Positions 37,327 to 44,736 of a DNA stretch of 64,000 nucleotides are shown in pieces. Where the stretch lies: positions 1,166,001-1,230,000 of the forward strand of contig NZ_AP023439.1 in the NCBI RefSeq assembly GCF_014701095.1, written 5' to 3'. The first letter of the stretch is position 1. Every line of letters starts with the position of its first letter. This DNA comes from Streptomyces tuirus (lineage in GTDB: Bacteria > Actinomycetota > Actinomycetes > Streptomycetales > Streptomycetaceae). Made by a program: the position numbers and the translations under genes. The notes beneath the pieces are model-generated. The model was not told where the DNA came from. It made no database searches and saw nothing but the letters and a program-made list of their open reading frames with translations.

Positions 37327-38245
37327 GAGAGCACAGAGTAGCGCTACTGCCACGCCTTCGATAGCAGTCGCCACCTCGGAGCCGGAGCATCCCGGCTTCG
37401 GCACCCTCCAGGCCGCCCTCGGCGTCGTCGCCTTCTCCCTCACGTTCCCGGCCACCGCCTGGGGACTGGAGGGCTTCGGGCCCTGGTCGCTGGTCGCCGT
37501 GCGGAGCGTGCTGGCCGCGCTGATCGCGGGCGGCTGTCTGCTGGCCCTGCGCGTGCCGCTGCCCGCCCGCCGCCACTGGGCCGGGCTCGCGGTCGTCGGG
37601 GCCGGTGTCGTCCTCGGCTTCCCCCTGCTGACCACGCTGGCGCTGGAGACCTCCACCACCGCGCACGCCGCCGTCGTGGTCGGACTGCTCCCGCTGACCA
37701 CCGCGCTCTTCTCCGCGCTGCGGGTCGGCACCCGGCCCTCGCGCACCTTCTGGATCGCGGCCCTGGCGGGCGCGGCGGCCGTGCTCGCCTTCACCGTGCA
37801 GCAGAGCGGCGGCGCCCTGTCCACCGCCGACCTGTACCTCTTCGCCGCGCTGCTGGTCTGCGCGGCCGGCTACACCGAGGGCGGCCGGCTGGCCCGGGTC
37901 ATGCCGGGCTGGCAGGTGATCGGCTGGGCGCTGGTGCTGTGCCTGCCGCTGACCGTGCCCGTCGCCGCGCTCGCCCTGGCGCACGAACCCGTGCATCTGA
38001 CCGCGCACAGCGTCACCGGCCTGCTGTGGGTGGCGGCGGGCTCGCAGTTCGTCGGGCTGGTCGTCTGGTACCGCGGCATGGCGGCCATCGGCATCCCCAA
38101 GGCCAGCCAGTTGCAGCTCGCCCAGCCGCTGCTCACACTGGTGTGGTCGGTGCTGCTGCTGGGCGAGCACCTCACGGTCGCCGCCCCGCTGACGGCCGCG
38201 GCGGTGCTGGTCTGCATCGCCGTCACACAGCGATCACGCGGCTGA
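37325..38245 (+). CDS. EamA/DMT family transporter (RhaT-like)
   Basis: The protein has 306 residues with ten predicted membrane helices in two EamA repeats. The first repeat starts ALGVVAFSLTFPATAWGL; the second contains QFVGLVVWYRGMAAIG and ASQLQLAQPLLTLVWSVLLL, a segment strongly conserved in DMT exporters. Such proteins export amino acids or other metabolites. It shares two bases of its start codon with the divergent MocR gene, which probably controls it. Confidence 0.9.
   Translation: MRAQSSATATPSIAVATSEPEHPGFGTLQAALGVVAFSLTFPATAWGLEGFGPWSLVAVRSVLAALIAGGCLLALRVPLPARRHWAGLAVVGAGVVLGFPLLTTLALETSTTAHAAVVVGLLPLTTALFSALRVGTRPSRTFWIAALAGAAAVLAFTVQQSGGALSTADLYLFAALLVCAAGYTEGGRLARVMPGWQVIGWALVLCLPLTVPVAALALAHEPVHLTAHSVTGLLWVAAGSQFVGLVVWYRGMAAIGIPKASQLQLAQPLLTLVWSVLLLGEHLTVAAPLTAAAVLVCIAVTQRSRG
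37337..37348. promoter_or_regulatory. Palindrome and GTAGC/GCTAC words around the MocR/EamA starts
   Basis: AGTAGCGCTACT is a perfect 12-bp palindrome. Further GCTAC words lie on the other side of the start codons (CTACGCTGCTACGCTC, 37305-37320). Because the two start codons overlap, any promoter or operator must lie inside the opposite coding region. These words are the best candidates for MocR binding. Confidence 0.5.
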
Positions 38246-38339
38246 GCGGGAGCGCGCACGGCCACTGCCGACCGGCGCCCCCCGCCGTAGACTCGGAGGC
38301 CACGGACCGCTGCTCCGCACACCGTGAGGGAGGCCCAGA

Positions 38340-38540
38340 ATGCGCGCAACCGTGGGCGACCATCTTGTCCAGCACGGCAGGGTGGTCGGTCAGCACGACA
38401 AGATCGGCGAGATCGTCGAAGTGCTCGGCCAGAAGGGCAACCCCCCGTACCGCGTCCGCTTCGAGGACGGGCACGAGGGCGTGTGCTCCCCGGGACCCGA
38501 CACCGAGATCCGGCACCGGGAGACCACCACCGGGCCATGA
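38340..38540 (+). CDS. DUF1918 domain protein
   Basis: The protein has 66 residues and one SH3-like DUF1918 domain (VGDHLVQHGRVVGQHDKIGE, PPYRVRFEDGHEG, PGPDTEI). These small proteins are common in actinobacteria, often single or next to stress genes, and their function is unknown. The ATG has GAGGGAGG upstream at a good distance. Its stop lies one base from the end of the convergent glycosidase gene. Confidence 0.9.
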   Translation: MRATVGDHLVQHGRVVGQHDKIGEIVEVLGQKGNPPYRVRFEDGHEGVCSPGPDTEIRHRETTTGP

Positions 38541-38541
38541 A

Positions 38542-39777
38542 TCAGCGCGGGGGCGGCGCCGGCTGCCCGTAGTGGTCGGCGACGACCCGCGCCATCGCCC
38601 CGATCCGGTCGGTCGCCACGTCCTTGGCGGCGAAGTAGACATGCCCACGCACCTGTGTGTGCTCCCCGGCCAGCGTCAGGTGCCGGGACAGCTCGCCCGT
38701 CTGCTGCCACGCCGCGGGCTGCGCCGGGTCGCCCGCCTTGTACAGCGCCTCCCCGATGTAGAGCTGCGTCGAGCTGCCGCGCGCGACCTCCGCCCACCAG
38801 GGCACCAGCTTCGCGTAGTCGGCGGCGGCGAAGCCGATGTTCCAGTACAGCTGCGGGACGATGTAGTCGATCCAGCCCTCGCGCACCCACTTCCGGGTGT
38901 CCGCGTGCAGATCGTCGTACGTCTCCACGCCCGCCTTGGTGTCCGAGCCGAGCGGGTCGGTCCCGGCGTTGCGCCACACGCCGAAGGGGCTGATGCCGAA
39001 GCGTGCGCCGGGCCGGACCTCCTTGACGCGGTCCGCCGTCTCCCGCACCAGCAGGTCGATGTTGTCCCGGCGCCAGGCGGCCCGGTCCGGGAAGCCGCCG
39101 CCGTGCTCGTCGTAGGCGTCGTCGTCGTCGAAGGTCTGCCCGGCCACGGGGTACGGGTAGAAGTAGTCGTCGAAGTGGACGCCGTCCACGGGGTACTTCG
39201 CCACCGCGTCGAGCATCGCGTCCTCGACGAAGGCGCGGACCTCGGGCAGTCCCGGGTTGTAGAAGAGCTTCCCGCCGTACGTCACCGCCCAGTGGGGGTT
39301 CTGGCGGGCGGGGTGGGAGGCGGCCAGGCGGGACGGGTCGGCGTGCACGGCGATCCGGTACGGGTTGAACCAGGCGTGCAGCTGAAGACCCCGGGCATGG
39401 GCCTCCTCGACGGCCGTGCCCAGCGGGTCCCATCCGGGATCCTTGCCCTGGGTGCCGGTGAGGTACTGCGACCAGGGCTCGTACGGCGAGGGCCACATCG
39501 CGTCCGCCGTGGGCCGGACCTGGAAGAACACGGTGTTGAGGCGGTGGTCGGCCGCCGTGTCGAGATGGGTGAGCAGTTCGGCGCGCTGCTGCGACGCGCT
39601 CAGCCCGGACTTCGACGGCCAGTCGCGGTTGGCCACGGACGCGATCCAGACGCCCCGCATCTCGGACTCCGCCGCCCCGCCCCGGTGTCCGGTCGCGGCC
39701 GACGCGCGAGGCATCATCGTGAAAGCCGACAGCGCCGCCACCGCGAACGCCCTGCGTGAGACTCGTCCCATCCGCAT
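38542..39777 (-). CDS. Tat-exported glycoside-hydrolase-like protein, GHL10 (DUF187/YngK) family
   Basis: The protein has 411 residues. The N-terminus has a twin-arginine signal (RVSRRAFAVAALSAFTM). The rest is a TIM barrel of the GHL10 family: MRGVWIASVANRDWPSKSGL, NTVFFQVRPTADAMWPSPYE, PWSQYLTG, VDGVHFDDYFYPYP (catalytic-region acidic residues) and YIVPQLYWNIGF. Members act on cell-wall or surface glycans, but few are characterised. It is a single gene divergent from hbd. Confidence 0.9.
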   Translation of the reverse strand: MRMGRVSRRAFAVAALSAFTMMPRASAATGHRGGAAESEMRGVWIASVANRDWPSKSGLSASQQRAELLTHLDTAADHRLNTVFFQVRPTADAMWPSPYEPWSQYLTGTQGKDPGWDPLGTAVEEAHARGLQLHAWFNPYRIAVHADPSRLAASHPARQNPHWAVTYGGKLFYNPGLPEVRAFVEDAMLDAVAKYPVDGVHFDDYFYPYPVAGQTFDDDDAYDEHGGGFPDRAAWRRDNIDLLVRETADRVKEVRPGARFGISPFGVWRNAGTDPLGSDTKAGVETYDDLHADTRKWVREGWIDYIVPQLYWNIGFAAADYAKLVPWWAEVARGSSTQLYIGEALYKAGDPAQPAAWQQTGELSRHLTLAGEHTQVRGHVYFAAKDVATDRIGAMARVVADHYGQPAPPPR

Positions 39778-39951
39778 GCCCCAAACAGCCGCGGATCCGC
39801 CCGGTCGCGGATCGCTCCGGGCCCAGCATGCCCGAAGCCGGCCCTCCCCCCGCGATCGATCATCGATACTTCGGAGTAACGTGCTCGAACGGAGCAGGCG
39901 CCGGGACCCGGCGAGCCTGCCCGGACGTGGATCAGCAGCGAAAGGGACGAT

Positions 39952-40827
39952 GTGACGGAGACCCCAGCGGGAGACATTGCACGCGTCGGAGTCGTGGGCT
40001 GCGGTCAGATGGGCGCGGGCATCGCCGAGGTGTGCGCCCGGGCCGGCCTGGACGTCATGGTCGCCGAGACCACCGGCGAGGCCCTGGAGATCGGCCGCAC
40101 CCGGCTGTTCGGCTCCCTGGCCAAGGCAGCCGAGCGCGGCAAGATCACCGAGGAGGAGCAGGAGGCCACGCTGGCCCGCCTGAGCTTCACCACGGACCTC
40201 GGCGAGTTCGCCGACCGTGACCTGGTGATCGAGGCCGTCGTCGAGAACGAGCAGGTCAAGACCGAGATCTTCCAGGTGCTCGACCAGGTCGTGACCCGGC
40301 CTGACGCGATCCTGGCCTCCAACACCTCCTCGATCCCGCTGGTGAAGCTCGCGGTGGCGACCTCGCGGCCCGACCAGGTCATCGGCATCCACTTCTTCAA
40401 CCCGGCCCCGGTGCAAAAGCTCGTCGAGCTGATCCCGGCGCTCACCACGTCCGAGGGCACGATCAGCCGCGCCCAGCTGTTCACCGAGAAGCTGCTCGGC
40501 AAGCACGCCATCCGCGCCCAGGACCGCTCCGGCTTCGTCGTCAACGCGCTGCTGATCCCGTATCTGCTCTCCGCGATCCGGATGTTCGAGACGGGCATCG
40601 CCAGCCGCGAGGACATCGACAACGGCATGGAGATGGGCTGCGCCCACCCGATGGGCCCCCTGAAGCTCTCCGACCTGATCGGTCTGGACACGGTCGCCTC
40701 GGTCGCCCAGTCCATGTACGAGGAGTACAAGGAGCCCCTGTACGCCGCTCCCCCGCTCCTGCAGCGCATGGTCGACGCGGGCCGGCTGGGCCGCAAGACG
40801 GGCTCGGGCTTCTACACGTACGCCTGA
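39952..40827 (+). CDS. hbd: 3-hydroxybutyryl-CoA dehydrogenase
   Basis: The protein has 291 residues and oxidises or reduces 3-hydroxyacyl-CoA with NAD(P). It has the Rossmann motif VGVVGCGQMGAGIAEVCARA, the conserved IEAVVENEQVK, the HFFNP box (IGIHFFNPAPVQKLVELI) and the C-terminal helix domain (HPMGPLKLSDLIGLDT). It may feed ethylmalonyl-CoA or butanoate metabolism. The GTG start follows AGGGAC. A very strong terminator follows the gene. Confidence 0.93.
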   Translation: MTETPAGDIARVGVVGCGQMGAGIAEVCARAGLDVMVAETTGEALEIGRTRLFGSLAKAAERGKITEEEQEATLARLSFTTDLGEFADRDLVIEAVVENEQVKTEIFQVLDQVVTRPDAILASNTSSIPLVKLAVATSRPDQVIGIHFFNPAPVQKLVELIPALTTSEGTISRAQLFTEKLLGKHAIRAQDRSGFVVNALLIPYLLSAIRMFETGIASREDIDNGMEMGCAHPMGPLKLSDLIGLDTVASVAQSMYEEYKEPLYAAPPLLQRMVDAGRLGRKTGSGFYTYA

Positions 40828-40883
40828 CCGCCGTACGCCGGACCGTCGACGAGGCCGGTTACGGACGGTCAGATTTCGGCCAG

Positions 40884-40923
40884 GCCGCGGGCCCGGCACC
40901 TGAAAGGGTGCCGGGCCCGCGGC
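40884..40923 (+). terminator. Terminator hairpin after hbd (17-bp perfect stem)
   Basis: GCCGCGGGCCCGGCACC (40884-40900) pairs perfectly with GGTGCCGGGCCCGCGGC (40907-40923) around the six-base loop TGAAAG. There is no U-tract. It lies about 57 bases past the hbd stop. Confidence 0.88.
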
Positions 40924-41051
40924 ATTCACACACCGTGTGCGCGCCGGGCTCGCATATGCCCCTCGCACACTCTCCCCAGGCGCCCACCAGGCGAGTTGAC
41001 TCCTCATGCGCATGCAAGGGATGTGCAACGACTACGGAAAGGAGCGGACTC

Positions 41052-41309
41052 GTGACCGCCGATCCCGAGCATCCCGTCGTCCAAGGAGAACTCGCAGAGT
41101 TACGACGCCGCCTCGACGTGGCCTACGCCCGTGTCGAGGGCGGACTGGCTCTGCTCAGTCACCGCACCGAGGAGACCGCCAAGGAGATCGACGAGCTCAA
41201 CACCCGGATCCACTCGCTCGAACACGCGCGCTGGCCGCTGCCCGCGGTCGCCGCCCTCACCGCCGTGGGTGCCCTCGTCGTGGCGATCTGGCAGGCGCTG
41301 GGACATTAG
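41052..41309 (+). CDS. Small coiled-coil membrane-anchored protein with a TTA codon
   Basis: The protein has 85 residues. Residues about 12-58 are a charged helix likely to form a coiled coil (ELRRRLDVAYARVEGGLALL, TEETAKEIDELNTRIHSLE). Residues about 63-83 form one membrane segment (AVAALTAVGALVVAIWQALG). The GTG has AAGGAG upstream. Codon 17 (41100-41102) is TTA, which in Streptomyces needs the bldA tRNA, so its translation may be developmentally timed. Function is not recognised. Its stop is one base from the end of the convergent NUDIX gene. Confidence 0.82.
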   Translation: MTADPEHPVVQGELAELRRRLDVAYARVEGGLALLSHRTEETAKEIDELNTRIHSLEHARWPLPAVAALTAVGALVVAIWQALGH

Positions 41310-41310
41310 C

Positions 41311-41856
41311 TCAGGGCAACGTGTCCTGACCGAGCCTGAGATGGTGCAGCAGAAGTAACGCGGCCGCCATGTTGGCGGCCGGGACCTCGCCGCGGGCGAC
41401 CATGTCGGGGACGAGTTTGAGAGGCACCCATTCCCTGCGGTCCGACTCGAAGTCGTCCACGGGGTGCCCGACGTAGTCGCCCTCGTCGGCCCAGTACACG
41501 TGGTGCCGGGCGTCGGTGAGCCCGTTGGACGGCTCCATGCTCATGAGATGGCGCAGGGGTCCCGGCCGCCAGCCGGTTTCCTCCTCCAGTTCCCTGGCGG
41601 CCGCGCGGGCGATGTCCTCGCCGTCCTCGACCACTCCCGCCGCGAGTTCCCACCCCCAGCTGTCGGTGATGAAGCGGTGCCGCCAGAGCAGCAGCACCTC
41701 GTTGGCCTCGTTGACGACCGTGGCCACCGCAACGGGCCGCAGCCGTATGAGGAAGTGGTCCAGATGCCGGCCGTCGGGCAGTTCGACATCCGCGAGATTG
41801 ACGCTGAACCAGCGGTTTGAGTACACAGTTTGTTCGTTGTGTTTCGTCCACTGCAC
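41311..41856 (-). CDS. NUDIX hydrolase, ADP-ribose-pyrophosphatase-like, with a TTA codon
   Basis: The protein has 181 residues with an intact NUDIX box (GVVEDGEDIARAAARELEEE followed by TGW) near residues 78-100. The preceding segments VATVVNEANEVLLLWRHRF and WGWELAAG resemble nucleoside-diphosphate-sugar hydrolases. Codon 167 (41356-41358) is TTA. The GTG at 41856 follows AAGGTGG by eight bases. It follows a large regulator gene on the same strand at a distance of about 105 bases. Confidence 0.88.
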   Translation of the reverse strand: MQWTKHNEQTVYSNRWFSVNLADVELPDGRHLDHFLIRLRPVAVATVVNEANEVLLLWRHRFITDSWGWELAAGVVEDGEDIARAAARELEEETGWRPGPLRHLMSMEPSNGLTDARHHVYWADEGDYVGHPVDDFESDRREWVPLKLVPDMVARGEVPAANMAAALLLLHHLRLGQDTLP

Positions 41857-41962
41857 GGTTCTGCCACCTTCCGTCGAGTAAGTGGCAATATCGCAGCAGG
41901 GACGGAGGGAGAGCAGGCGCACGGGAAGCGCCTCGGAGCGACACGGGCACCACCGCCCGGTT

Positions 41963-43303
41963 CTACAACGGTACGCGCAAGGCCCCGTCGATGAGTTCGG
42001 CCGCCTCGGCCGTGCCCGCGCAACCGCTGCGCACCAGGTGCTCCCGCACCGCGCGCAGCCGGTCCCGCAGCCGCTGGGATTCCATGCCGCGGGCCTGCTC
42101 GGCCATCTGCACCGCGATGGCCACCGCCTTGTCGGCGTTGCCCTGCCGCAGCTCGATGGTGCTGAGCATCGCCAGCCGGTGCACCCGGCCGCGGTCGTGC
42201 GCCGGGTTGTCGACGGCTGCCGCGGCATGCTCCCCCGCAGCCGCGATCTCCCCGAGGCTCAACAGCGCCTCCGCCACCTGCACGTTGACGAGCCCGGGCT
42301 GGACATATCCGGTCTCGTCGGGCTCGTAGCCACGCCGGATGCGCTCGGCGGACTGCTCGGCCCGCCGGATGCAGGACAGGGCGCTGGTGCCGTCGCCGAG
42401 ATGCGCGTACGCCTTGGCCTGCATCGCGTACAGGTCGGAGGCGAGCGCCGGGGTGATGTGCTTGCCGGCGGCCCGCAGCGCCGCCTCCGCGAAGGCCACC
42501 GACTGCCGGTACTCCCGCATGAACAGCGACTGGTTGACGAGCAGGGCGATCACATACGCCCCGAGCCCCCGGTCCCCGCTGGCCTTGGCGAGCCGCAGCG
42601 CCTGGTGGAAGTAGCGCTGGGCGAGTCCGTGGGCGTCGGAGTCGTACGCGCAGATGCCGGCCACCGCCACCAGCCCGCCGGTGGCCCGGTGCAGTTGCCG
42701 GCCGGTCTCGTCGGTGTAGCTGCCACGCAGCAGCGGCGCGGCCTCGGCGTTGAGGAAGCCGACGATCCGGGCCCGCGTCGCGATGCCCCCGGCCTTGCGG
42801 TACAGCTGCTCGTAGTGCGCGCGGGCGGCCCGCAGCATCTCCAAGTCGCCCCTGGTGACCCGGTGTCTGCCGCCGCGGGAGACGTCCACGTCCTCGGGCG
42901 GGTTCTCCCACTCCCACACCGGCATCACGGCGGGCGTGCCGGTGAGCGCGGGCGCGCCCAGGATGTGCGGACGCTGCTGCTGGTCGGAGCGCCACAGGGC
43001 GGTGGCCCGTTCGACGAACCCGGACAGCGAGCCGGTGTGCGGGGCGGACGGCTCGCCGGGCACGCCGAGGCCGATGTCGTCGAGGGTGACCTGCCGTTGC
43101 AGCCGGCCCGCGAGCACCTCGCAGATCAGGTCGGGCACCTGGCCCCGGGGCCGCTGCCCCTTCAACCACCGGGCGACGGCGGTGTGTTCGTACCTCAGGG
43201 ACAGACCACGTGCCCGTCCCGCCTGGTTGACGTGTGCGGCCAGCCCCGCGTTCGAGATCCCCGCCTCGTCCAGGATCGCGTCGAGCAGAGTGTTGGGCTG
43301 CAT
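41963..43303 (-). CDS. Streptomyces-type regulator with DNA-binding-like N-terminus and TPR-like repeats
   Basis: The protein has 446 residues. The N-terminal 70 residues resemble a helix-turn-helix (ISNAGLAAHVNQAGRARGLS, YEHTAVARWLKGQRPRG), as in Streptomyces regulators of the NsdA kind. Residues about 175-430 are helical and TPR-like (RYFHQALRLAKASGDRG, VAFAEAALRAAGKHI, EHAAAAVDNPAHDRGRVHRL). Such proteins affect sporulation or antibiotic timing, but this one cannot be assigned. The ATG at 43303 follows a GGGGG stretch. Confidence 0.75.
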   Translation of the reverse strand: MQPNTLLDAILDEAGISNAGLAAHVNQAGRARGLSLRYEHTAVARWLKGQRPRGQVPDLICEVLAGRLQRQVTLDDIGLGVPGEPSAPHTGSLSGFVERATALWRSDQQQRPHILGAPALTGTPAVMPVWEWENPPEDVDVSRGGRHRVTRGDLEMLRAARAHYEQLYRKAGGIATRARIVGFLNAEAAPLLRGSYTDETGRQLHRATGGLVAVAGICAYDSDAHGLAQRYFHQALRLAKASGDRGLGAYVIALLVNQSLFMREYRQSVAFAEAALRAAGKHITPALASDLYAMQAKAYAHLGDGTSALSCIRRAEQSAERIRRGYEPDETGYVQPGLVNVQVAEALLSLGEIAAAGEHAAAAVDNPAHDRGRVHRLAMLSTIELRQGNADKAVAIAVQMAEQARGMESQRLRDRLRAVREHLVRSGCAGTAEAAELIDGALRVPL

Positions 43304-43534
43304 GTGGGCCCCCGGATGGCTCGGTGCGGACAGGTTAGTGGTTCCGCCTTCACACGGGGTGTGAACGGAGTGCCCGAATCCGCACGGTGTGCGCACTGTC
43401 GCTCACAGTCGCCGGCCGGTTGACTGAATTGCCTCGAAAGAGGCCGGCCGGGCCGCCGGCTCCCCCTCGTACAGTGCGGCGGCCCGCACCCGCCGTCCGC
43501 CCAGCTGCCTGCCCGACACTTCGTGGCGGGGCGG

Positions 43535-43556
43535 ACGGCTCCGCCGGCGGAGCCGT
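43535..43556 (-). terminator. Terminator, perfect 22-bp palindrome after the phosphatase gene
   Basis: ACGGCTCCGCC (43535-43545) is followed directly by GGCGGAGCCGT (43546-43556). It lies 16 bases past the end of the SpoIIE-type phosphatase gene on the minus strand and before the regulator start. Confidence 0.75.
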
Positions 43557-43571
43557 TGTATCGCCGCGGTG

Positions 43572-44588
43572 TCAGAGGGGTGTGGTCGGCTGCGGCGACG
43601 TCGTGGCCGTTCGCCCGGTTCCCCGCACCCCCAGGTGTGCGGGCCGCCCGTTCCTCAGCACCAGCAGGGCGATGTCGTCCGGCGGTGTGCCCCGGGTGTG
43701 GTGCCGCAGAGCGGTCGAGATCCTGGCGACGACCGCCTGCGGGAAGAGCGGGCCTTCCGCCACCGCACTCGACAGCGCCGTCGCCAGGGGGAAGAACCGG
43801 CCACGGGCGTCCCGGGCGTCCTGCGCGCCGTCCGTGAACAGGAACAACGCCTCATCGGGCTCGAGACGGCCGAGCCCCACCGTCGGCAGCACCGGTGGCA
43901 GCGGGAACAGGCCCAGCGGCGGATGCGGGTCGCCGGGGGCGAGTTGTTCCGCCCGGACGCCGCTCAGCAGGTACGGCCAGGGATGGCCGCAGTTCAGCGC
44001 GAGCATCTCGCCGTCGGGCCGGATCTCCACGAGGAGCAGGGTCACGAACTCCTCGGCGGCGCCCGCGGGGTGCTCCTGGCGCAGATGACGGGCCAGGGCG
44101 CGATCGAGCCGGCGCAGCACCCCGTCGAGGTCCTGCTCGTCGTGGGCGGCCTCGCGGAAGCAGCCCAGCACGGCGGCGACGGTCCCGAACGCGCCGATCC
44201 CGTGCCCGCGGACGTCGCCCATCACGGCCCGCACGCCCTGCTCGGTGGCGACGACCTCGTACAGGTCACCCCCGACCGCGGCGCCACGCTCGGCCGACAC
44301 CTGGGCGGCGGCCACGTCCAGCCCGTCGATCCGCGAGGGCAGCGGCCGCAGCAGTGCGCGCTGCGCGGCGCCGGCGACCCGGCGCACCTGCCGCAGCTCG
44401 CGCACCAGCGAGTGCCGCACGTGCAGGACCAATGCCGTCCCGACGGCGAAGAACACGGCGCTGGTGACGATCCGCGCCTGGAGACCGGACTCCTGGGCGA
44501 GCGGACAGAGCAGCTTGTACGCGACCCCCGCCGCGCCCCACGCGATGGGAAGACCGAGGCTGCGCACCCGACCCCTGACGCGGATCAT
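43572..44588 (-). CDS. Membrane PP2C/SpoIIE-type serine/threonine phosphatase
   Basis: The protein has 338 residues. Two membrane helices lie near 12-60 (LPIAWGAAGVAYKLL, IVTSAVFFAVGTALVLHV). The catalytic part (about 75-320) has the metal-binding motifs GGDLYEV, GDVRGHGIGAFGT, LFLFTDGAQDARD and PPDDIALLVLR. Streptomyces has many such phosphatases that act on anti-anti-sigma factors. I use the ATG at 44588 with GGGGGG upstream. A longer reading to 44687 would run through the pheT terminator. No sensor or STAS partner is next to it. Confidence 0.88.
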   Translation of the reverse strand: MIRVRGRVRSLGLPIAWGAAGVAYKLLCPLAQESGLQARIVTSAVFFAVGTALVLHVRHSLVRELRQVRRVAGAAQRALLRPLPSRIDGLDVAAAQVSAERGAAVGGDLYEVVATEQGVRAVMGDVRGHGIGAFGTVAAVLGCFREAAHDEQDLDGVLRRLDRALARHLRQEHPAGAAEEFVTLLLVEIRPDGEMLALNCGHPWPYLLSGVRAEQLAPGDPHPPLGLFPLPPVLPTVGLGRLEPDEALFLFTDGAQDARDARGRFFPLATALSSAVAEGPLFPQAVVARISTALRHHTRGTPPDDIALLVLRNGRPAHLGVRGTGRTATTSPQPTTPL

Positions 44589-44617
44589 GCCGATGGCCCC
44601 CCAATAGGCCCTGACAC

Positions 44618-44657
44618 ACAGAATCGGACCGGCCCGAGAAGGCCGGTCCGATTCTGT
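44618..44657 (-). terminator. pheT terminator hairpin (17-bp perfect stem)
   Basis: ACAGAATCGGACCGGCC (44618-44634) pairs perfectly with GGCCGGTCCGATTCTGT (44641-44657), loop CGAGAA. It lies about 80 bases beyond the pheT stop and upstream of the phosphatase start, so it should separate the two transcripts. Confidence 0.85.
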
Positions 44658-44736
44658 CGACAGCACACCGAAAAAAGGGGAGATCATCCACCTTTACCAC
44701 TCAAAAGAGTGAGGTGACCCGACCCTCTCCCAAGGC

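Noticed and set aside
44589..44687. N-terminal extension of the SpoIIE-type phosphatase to an ATG at 44687
   Set aside because: The extension would translate the perfect pheT terminator hairpin, while the ATG at 44588 has a strong G-rich binding site.
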